This document shows positions 59,852 through 64,000 of a stretch of 64,000 bases of DNA, one piece after another (position 1 is the stretch's first letter; each line of letters begins with the position of its first letter). The notes under the pieces are model-generated. The model saw nothing but the letters and a program-made list of their open reading frames with translations, ran no database searches and was not told the origin of the DNA. Both the position numbers and the translations under genes were made by a program. Origin of the DNA: Pygmaiobacter massiliensis (lineage in GTDB: Bacteria; Bacillota; Clostridia; Oscillospirales; Ruminococcaceae); the NCBI RefSeq assembly GCF_900199435.1, contig NZ_OAML01000002.1, forward strand, positions 620,001 through 684,000, read 5' to 3'.

Positions 59852-61594
59852 ATGAAACACTTAAAAATCAGAACTAAAATGGCACTGTTGCTCTCAATCT
59901 TGCTGTTAGCGGTGGCAGTTATCGGCATCAGCTCGTTAAAAGAGTTGAACGATCAGGGGCAACAATCACTAATGACCATTGAACAACAGGCACGTGACAA
60001 TTTTGACGATAATATTAAGCAGCAGGTGCAAAGTGCTTGCAGTATGCTCCAAGAAGTTTATAACCAGCACCTCGCCGGGGTTTATACGCTGGACCAGGCA
60101 AAAAAAGTCGGTGCTGATTTGCTGCGTGAAATGCGCTTTGGCGAAGACGGCTATTTTTGGGCAGATAATTATGCGGGCTTGAATATCGTTTTGCTTGGCA
60201 ATGCAACAGAAGGCACAAACCGCATTACAACGCAAGATGCTTCTGGCTTTGAGATGGTAAAGGAAATCATCCGGGTCGGCAAAGAAGAGGGTGGCGGTTA
60301 TACCGATTACGTTTTCCCACGGGCGGGCGAAACCGAGCCTTCCCCCAAGCGTAGTTATAGCCTTGCTTTCGCACCTTTCCAGTGGGTAGTCGGCACCGGT
60401 AACTACACCGACCACATTGACGATTATATTGCCCAGCAGAAAGCCGGGCTGGAATCTGAGATGGCACTCTCAAGAATTACCATTATCAGCATCTCCGTCG
60501 CCAGTTTTATTGCCGCGATTGGGCTTGGCGGCTGGGTCACAATTGGTGTTATCCGTCCCATAAAAAAGCTCAACGAAGTCACCCAGCAACTCGCAGAGGG
60601 CAACCTCGAAGCTGAGCTGGATATTAAAGGCAGAGATGAGGTCAGCCAACTGGCCCAGTCTATGAGTCGACTGACGGACCGCCTGAAAACTTATATTGAT
60701 TATATTAATGAGATTACTCATTTGCTCGGCGAGCTGGGCCACGGTAATCTACGTTTGGAGTTTACCAACGATTTTGACGGAGATTTTGCCCGGGTTAAAG
60801 ATGCACTGCTCGAAACAGCTGAAATGCTGCGCAATACTTTAAGCGAAATCAGCACTGCCGCCGACCAGGTGGCCTGTGGCTCTGACCAGGTGGCAAGCGG
60901 TGCCCAGACACTAAGCCAGGGCGCAACCGAGCAGGCATCTTCCATTGAAGAGCTGGCCGCTACCATCAACGATATTGCGGCACAAAGCAACGATAATGCG
61001 AAAACCGCAGTCGAAGCCGGCAGTCTTTCGCATGAGGCTGGCGCTGACGTGGTGCGCAGCAACGAATACATGGGCCAGATGGTCGGTGCAATGGAAAACA
61101 TTCGTGTAAAATCCGGCGAGATAGGTAAAATCATCAAAACCATTGATGATATTGCTTTCCAGACCAATATCCTCGCGCTGAATGCGGCTGTGGAAGCGGC
61201 TCGCGCAGGTACTGCTGGCAAAGGATTTGCAGTGGTCGCGGATGAGGTGCGGAATTTGGCACAGAAATCCGCAGAAGCCGCCAAAAATACCACCGCACTG
61301 ATTGAAGAAACGATTCGCGCCGTAGCCGATGGAGCCGCTATTGCAGGGCAAACAGCTGATTCACTGGCCTCTGTCGTAGAAAAAGCACAGATTACAAACC
61401 AAAAGATTAATGAAATCTGCCAGGCCAGCATCAAACAGGCCGAAAACGCACAGCAGGTTACCATTGGGGTAGACCAAATTTCAGCAGTGGTGCAAACCAA
61501 CAGCGCTACCGCTGAAGAATCCGCCGCCGCAAGCGAGGAACTTTCTGCACAGGCTCAAATGCTAAAAAATCATGTAGCACGGTTTCAGTTTTAG
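59852..61594 (+). CDS. Methyl-accepting chemotaxis protein with Cache sensor
   Basis: 580 aa from ATG 59852, preceded by TGGAGGA. TM1 (~8-28), an outer sCache-type domain (~35-190; [13 protein letters not shown], then [13 protein letters not shown]), TM2 (~208-233), HAMP (~234-290), then the signalling domain with the conserved hairpin [18 protein letters not shown] (434-450). Cache domains bind small molecules such as short carboxylates. No CheR-tether pentapeptide at the end. The 200 bases upstream are strongly AT-rich. Implies a chemotaxis system elsewhere in the genome. Confidence 0.94.
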   Translation: MKHLKIRTKMALLLSILLLAVAVIGISSLKELNDQGQQSLMTIEQQARDNFDDNIKQQVQSACSMLQEVYNQHLAGVYTLDQAKKVGADLLREMRFGEDGYFWADNYAGLNIVLLGNATEGTNRITTQDASGFEMVKEIIRVGKEEGGGYTDYVFPRAGETEPSPKRSYSLAFAPFQWVVGTGNYTDHIDDYIAQQKAGLESEMALSRITIISISVASFIAAIGLGGWVTIGVIRPIKKLNEVTQQLAEGNLEAELDIKGRDEVSQLAQSMSRLTDRLKTYIDYINEITHLLGELGHGNLRLEFTNDFDGDFARVKDALLETAEMLRNTLSEISTAADQVACGSDQVASGAQTLSQGATEQASSIEELAATINDIAAQSNDNAKTAVEAGSLSHEAGADVVRSNEYMGQMVGAMENIRVKSGEIGKIIKTIDDIAFQTNILALNAAVEAARAGTAGKGFAVVADEVRNLAQKSAEAAKNTTALIEETIRAVADGAAIAGQTADSLASVVEKAQITNQKINEICQASIKQAENAQQVTIGVDQISAVVQTNSATAEESAAASEELSAQAQMLKNHVARFQF

Positions 61595-61610
61595 CCTTTT
61601 CATCTAATAA

Positions 61611-61648
61611 AAAATCAGGCGTATAATGCGCCTGATTTTTTTATTTTT
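61611..61648 (+). terminator. Terminator after the chemoreceptor gene
   Basis: AAATCAGGCG pairs with CGCCTGATTT around TATAATG, then TTTTATTTTT. Confidence 0.85.
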
Positions 61649-61816
61649 AATAGATTTTGATTTTTCGCATGTACAAGCCAAAAGCTCTGTGTGAAGGGCT
61701 GCTTCTCTGGATTTTTCACCAAATTTTCTAAACTTCACTCGACGTAAATCGCACAGGAAACGAGGGCTTCCTCGCTATAATAGGGAATGAAAATACTTAT
61801 AAAGTGAGGTCCCAAT

Positions 61817-62128
61817 ATGTCCACCCAAATTTCCAGCGTAGCGCCCTGGCTCAATCCTATCGAAACAATTAATGAATCCGAAATTCACCTAGCTCCCCTA
61901 CTACATACCTCCAAAGCAGCTAACGCCTCTTTTGCTGAGCTGCTTTCGCTGCGCCATCAGCTAGAGCTTCGCAGTGCTGCAAAGCGCGGCCAAGTTCATC
62001 TCGTTCGCCCCCCGGTCACATCCTGCTGTAACGATGCCCCCGACCCGCGCTATGCAGAAATCTCTTTGGCATCTCTTCGTAAGGATATTTCTCAGCGTCT
62101 TTTACTCAGCCAACTTTCTCTTAATTAA
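61817..62128 (+). CDS. 103-aa orphan protein, unknown function
   Basis: Starts MSTQISSVAPWLNPIETIN, soluble, rich in Leu, Ser and Ala. A central helical stretch (FAELLSLRHQLELRSAAKRG) precedes a PPVTSCC segment and a second helix toward the C-terminus (ASLRKDISQRLLLSQL). GTGAGG is near the ATG, a TATAAT lies at 61776-61781, and a clean terminator follows. So it has the layout of a real single gene. I recognise no domain. Confidence 0.6.
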   Translation: MSTQISSVAPWLNPIETINESEIHLAPLLHTSKAANASFAELLSLRHQLELRSAAKRGQVHLVRPPVTSCCNDAPDPRYAEISLASLRKDISQRLLLSQLSLN

Positions 62129-62135
62129 ATATTTT

Positions 62136-62166
62136 ACCCCCTCGGTTGCCGAGGGGGCTTTTTTGT
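62136..62166 (+). terminator. Terminator after the 103-aa gene
   Basis: CCCCCTCGG pairs with CCGAGGGGG around TTG, then CTTTTTTG. Confidence 0.9.
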
Positions 62167-62302
62167 TTTTACGGCTCTAAAATGCTGCGGAAATAAAACA
62201 AGTAAAACCAAACTTTGGCTTTCGTGCGAAAAACGAAGACTTTTGGCCATAAAATATGATACAATAGCTTAAAAATCACTTTACAGAAAAGAGGTCATCT
62301 GT

Positions 62303-63127
62303 TTGGGCCAGATTCAGGAAATTGTAAATGCAATTCAGCAAAAGGGCAGTTTTGCACCGGAATACGGTATCATTTTAGGTAGCGGATTGGGCGGCCTTGC
62401 CGACGAGTTGGAGTCCCCCATTTTTGTGAATTATAATGATTTGCCCGGTTTTCCCATTTCGACGGCACCGGGACATATGGGACGTTTTGTCTTTGGCACC
62501 CTTGCTGGCCATCGCGTCGTTTGCATGCAGGGCCGTCTGCATTATTACGAGGGGCACCCGATGTCCTCGCTTGCACTGCCTGTTCGCGTGATGCAGCAGC
62601 TGGGCATCCGGGCACTGATTGTCACCAATGCTTGCGGCGGTGTAAACCTCGATTTTGAAGTCGGCGATTTAATGCTGATTGAAGACCATATCAACTTTAT
62701 GGGCACCAATCCGCTGATTGGCCCCAATGCCGATGAGTTTGGCCCGCGCTTTTTTGATATGAGCACCGCGTATAACAAGACGCTGCGTGAGGTAGCACGC
62801 AAGGCGGCTGCCAGCCTCTCTGTGCCGCTGCGCCAGGGTATTTACCTGGGTTACACCGGTCCAAACTATGAAACCCCTGCTGAGATTCGCGCATTCCGCA
62901 TCCTGGGTGCAGACGCGGTGGGGATGAGCACCGTACCGGAGGTGCTGGCAGCGGCGCATTGTGGCCTGCCCGTGCTTGCGATTTCGCTGATTACCAATAT
63001 GGCAGCAGGCATTACCGAAAAGCGGCTTGACGGTGACCATGTTATCGAAATTGCCAACAGCCGTGCACTTGTGCTGCGCAGCCTTGTAAAACAAATTGTA
63101 GCAGATATTCCCCCGCAACTGATATGA
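62303..63127 (+). CDS. punA: Purine nucleoside phosphorylase (class I)
   Basis: 274 aa from TTG 62303, preceded by AAAGAGGT. It splits inosine/guanosine with phosphate for purine salvage. GIILGSGLGGLAD, HMGRFVFGTLAGHRVVCMQGRLHYYEGH, VTNACGGVN and the nucleoside-binding GPNYETPAEIRAFRILGADAVGMSTVPEV are typical of the trimeric class. TGATACAAT at 62257-62265 looks like an extended -10. The next gene overlaps its stop by four bases. Confidence 0.95.
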   Translation: MGQIQEIVNAIQQKGSFAPEYGIILGSGLGGLADELESPIFVNYNDLPGFPISTAPGHMGRFVFGTLAGHRVVCMQGRLHYYEGHPMSSLALPVRVMQQLGIRALIVTNACGGVNLDFEVGDLMLIEDHINFMGTNPLIGPNADEFGPRFFDMSTAYNKTLREVARKAAASLSVPLRQGIYLGYTGPNYETPAEIRAFRILGADAVGMSTVPEVLAAAHCGLPVLAISLITNMAAGITEKRLDGDHVIEIANSRALVLRSLVKQIVADIPPQLI

Positions 63128-63591
63128 ACCGGAAAGCACCTTTACTTGTTGCGCGGGCGGCGTTGGTGGTTTTAACTTTGCTTGTGCTTTGGTTTATTTT
63201 TTCCAACTCCGCACAGGTAGCCTCTGTTTCTGCCTCCCGCAGCAACACGGTTGCTCAGCAGATAAGCGAAATCCTCTCTCCTTCCGGCGAAGTGCAGCTC
63301 AGCGACAAACTGGTGCGCAAATCTGCTCATTTTACAGAATATGCCGCGCTTGGCATCTGCCTTGCCACTACTATGGGGGCCTTCTTTTTGACGTTTCGGC
63401 TTTGGCCCGCCACCCTGCTGATCGGGGCTTTTACCGCTTTCTGTGACGAAACCATCCAGCTTTTCACTTCAGGCCGTAGTTGCCAACTTAGCGATATGCT
63501 GCTAGATACCTGTGGTGTTGCATTTGGTATTTTCTGTGTTTTCGTCGGCTATAAAATTTTCTCTGCGCTACGGCGCGCATTTATGAATTAA
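63124..63591 (+). CDS. VanZ-like membrane protein
   Basis: 155 aa. Four membrane helices. VanZ marks: RKSAHFTEYAALGICL and DETIQLFTSGRSCQLSDMLLDTCG. VanZ-like proteins associate with glycopeptide or lipid-related phenotypes, but the biochemical function is unknown. The ATG overlaps the punA stop (ATGA), so the two are translationally coupled. Confidence 0.85.
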   Translation: MNRKAPLLVARAALVVLTLLVLWFIFSNSAQVASVSASRSNTVAQQISEILSPSGEVQLSDKLVRKSAHFTEYAALGICLATTMGAFFLTFRLWPATLLIGAFTAFCDETIQLFTSGRSCQLSDMLLDTCGVAFGIFCVFVGYKIFSALRRAFMN

Positions 63592-63606
63592 AGGATGGTT
63601 AAACGT

Positions 63607-64000
63607 TTGAAAAAGACCAAAGAACAAGCTCGCGCTCCTTTTTTGATGCTGCTATGCGCCGCCCTTTGGAGCCTCGGCGGCATATTCATTAAGCTGATTC
63701 CATGGAACCCTCTTGTCATTGCGGGCTGGCGCAGCCTGTTGGCACTGCTTTGTGTTGCGGCTTATATGAAATTCCGCCATCTTAAATTTCGTATTAACAA
63801 ACACTCGGTATGGGGCGGTATTTTTCAGGCCTTAGTGTTTTTGCTGTTTGTTTCCGCGAATAAACTAACCACAGCGGCAAATGCCATTGTGCTGCAATAC
63901 ACTGCGCCGGTGTTTATCCTTATTATTTCGGTTTTATTTTTACGCCAGCGTATCGAGCGGCGAGATATTATTGCGGTTATCTGCACGTTGGGCGGCATTT
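63607..64000 (+). CDS. EamA/DMT-family transporter, N-terminal part (cut by window edge)
   Basis: 131 codons visible with no stop. TTG at 63607 follows AAAGGATGG at about 10 bases; an ATG at 63595 abuts that site and is less likely. Four hydrophobic helices are visible, beginning with LLCAALWSLGGIFIKLIPW. The phrases SLGGIFIKLI, GWRSLLALL and TTAANAIVLQYTAPVFI are typical of the drug/metabolite transporter superfamily. Substrate unknown. It follows the VanZ-like gene by 15 bases, so it is probably in one operon with punA. Confidence 0.85.
   Translation, partial: MKKTKEQARAPFLMLLCAALWSLGGIFIKLIPWNPLVIAGWRSLLALLCVAAYMKFRHLKFRINKHSVWGGIFQALVFLLFVSANKLTTAANAIVLQYTAPVFILIISVLFLRQRIERRDIIAVICTLGGI

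Noticed and set aside
1-64000. CRISPR arrays, insertion sequences, prophage or replication origin
   Set aside because: No regularly spaced direct repeats, transposase, integrase, phage structural gene, or DnaA-box cluster was seen anywhere in the window.

Overview
The window reads as a stretch of core chromosome from a low-to-mid GC Firmicute of class Clostridia, most likely an Oscillospirales/Ruminococcaceae-type gut anaerobe. Supporting signs are strong GGAGG ribosome-binding sites, frequent TTG starts (about ten), a bile salt hydrolase, a rubredoxin, a TSCPD-family protein, a YfmF/YfmH peptidase-like pair, a class II GalT, an archaeal/eukaryotic-type ProRS and a chemoreceptor. The genus assignment is inference. 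I see no insertion sequence, prophage, CRISPR array, rRNA or integrase.

Layout. 1-4.2 kb: edge of a DnaD-like gene, tRNA-Gly(CCC), bile salt hydrolase, rubredoxin, a possible 34-aa peptide, a transglutaminase-like lipoprotein and a TSCPD protein. 4.3-7.1 kb: galT with a structured leader, then an AraC/GyrI-like regulator. 7.2-11.7 kb: prfB without the usual programmed frameshift, a RING/zinc-ribbon membrane protein, galU and the rpsF-ssb-rpsR operon. 12-19.3 kb, mostly minus strand: a PASTA protein whose kinase domain has lost its catalytic residues, yebC, an RsmF-like methyltransferase, a tiny Asn/Ser/Thr-rich protein (plus strand), mini-RNase III, obgE, rpmA and rplU. 19.4-25.8 kb: folD, lgt, yfmH, yfmF, a VanY-type carboxypeptidase and a YczE-type membrane protein. 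26.1-30.1 kb: an aspartate-family operon (ACT protein, hom, thrB, lysC). 30.4-34.6 kb: tRNA-Leu(UAA), a Cys-rich membrane protein and a 997-aa double-REC, double-GGDEF, EAL, PAS protein. 34.9-37.2 kb: tsaE-tsaB-rpiB-upp. 37.4-39.8 kb: rodA, a small membrane protein, a possible gene remnant and an AT-rich M50-like peptidase preceded by a 7-codon leader ORF. 40.2-48.5 kb: proS, acpP, GTP-type PEP carboxykinase, then polA-rimI-tsaD. 48.6-57.5 kb: dusB, yfbR-like, yfhO-like, tex, an HPr-like protein without the phosphorylatable histidine, a small-multidrug-export-like protein and a rhomboid-like membrane protein. 57.6-64 kb: a small membrane peptide, guaB, a chemoreceptor, an orphan 103-aa protein, purine nucleoside phosphorylase, a VanZ-like protein and the start of an EamA transporter.

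Themes. Translation and tRNA modification dominate (rpsF, rpsR, rpmA, rplU, prfB, TsaB/D/E, RimI, DusB, ProS, RsmF-like, two tRNAs). Nucleotide salvage and synthesis (upp, guaB, punA), threonine/lysine-pathway entry, cell-envelope functions (lgt, rodA, VanY, YfhO) and second-messenger/chemotaxis signalling also occur. No obvious multi-gene novel system stands out. The most interesting items are individual proteins: the PASTA pseudokinase, L27 without its cleavable extension and without a prp gene beside it, an IMP dehydrogenase resembling the Tritrichomonas foetus enzyme, and several uncharacterised small proteins.
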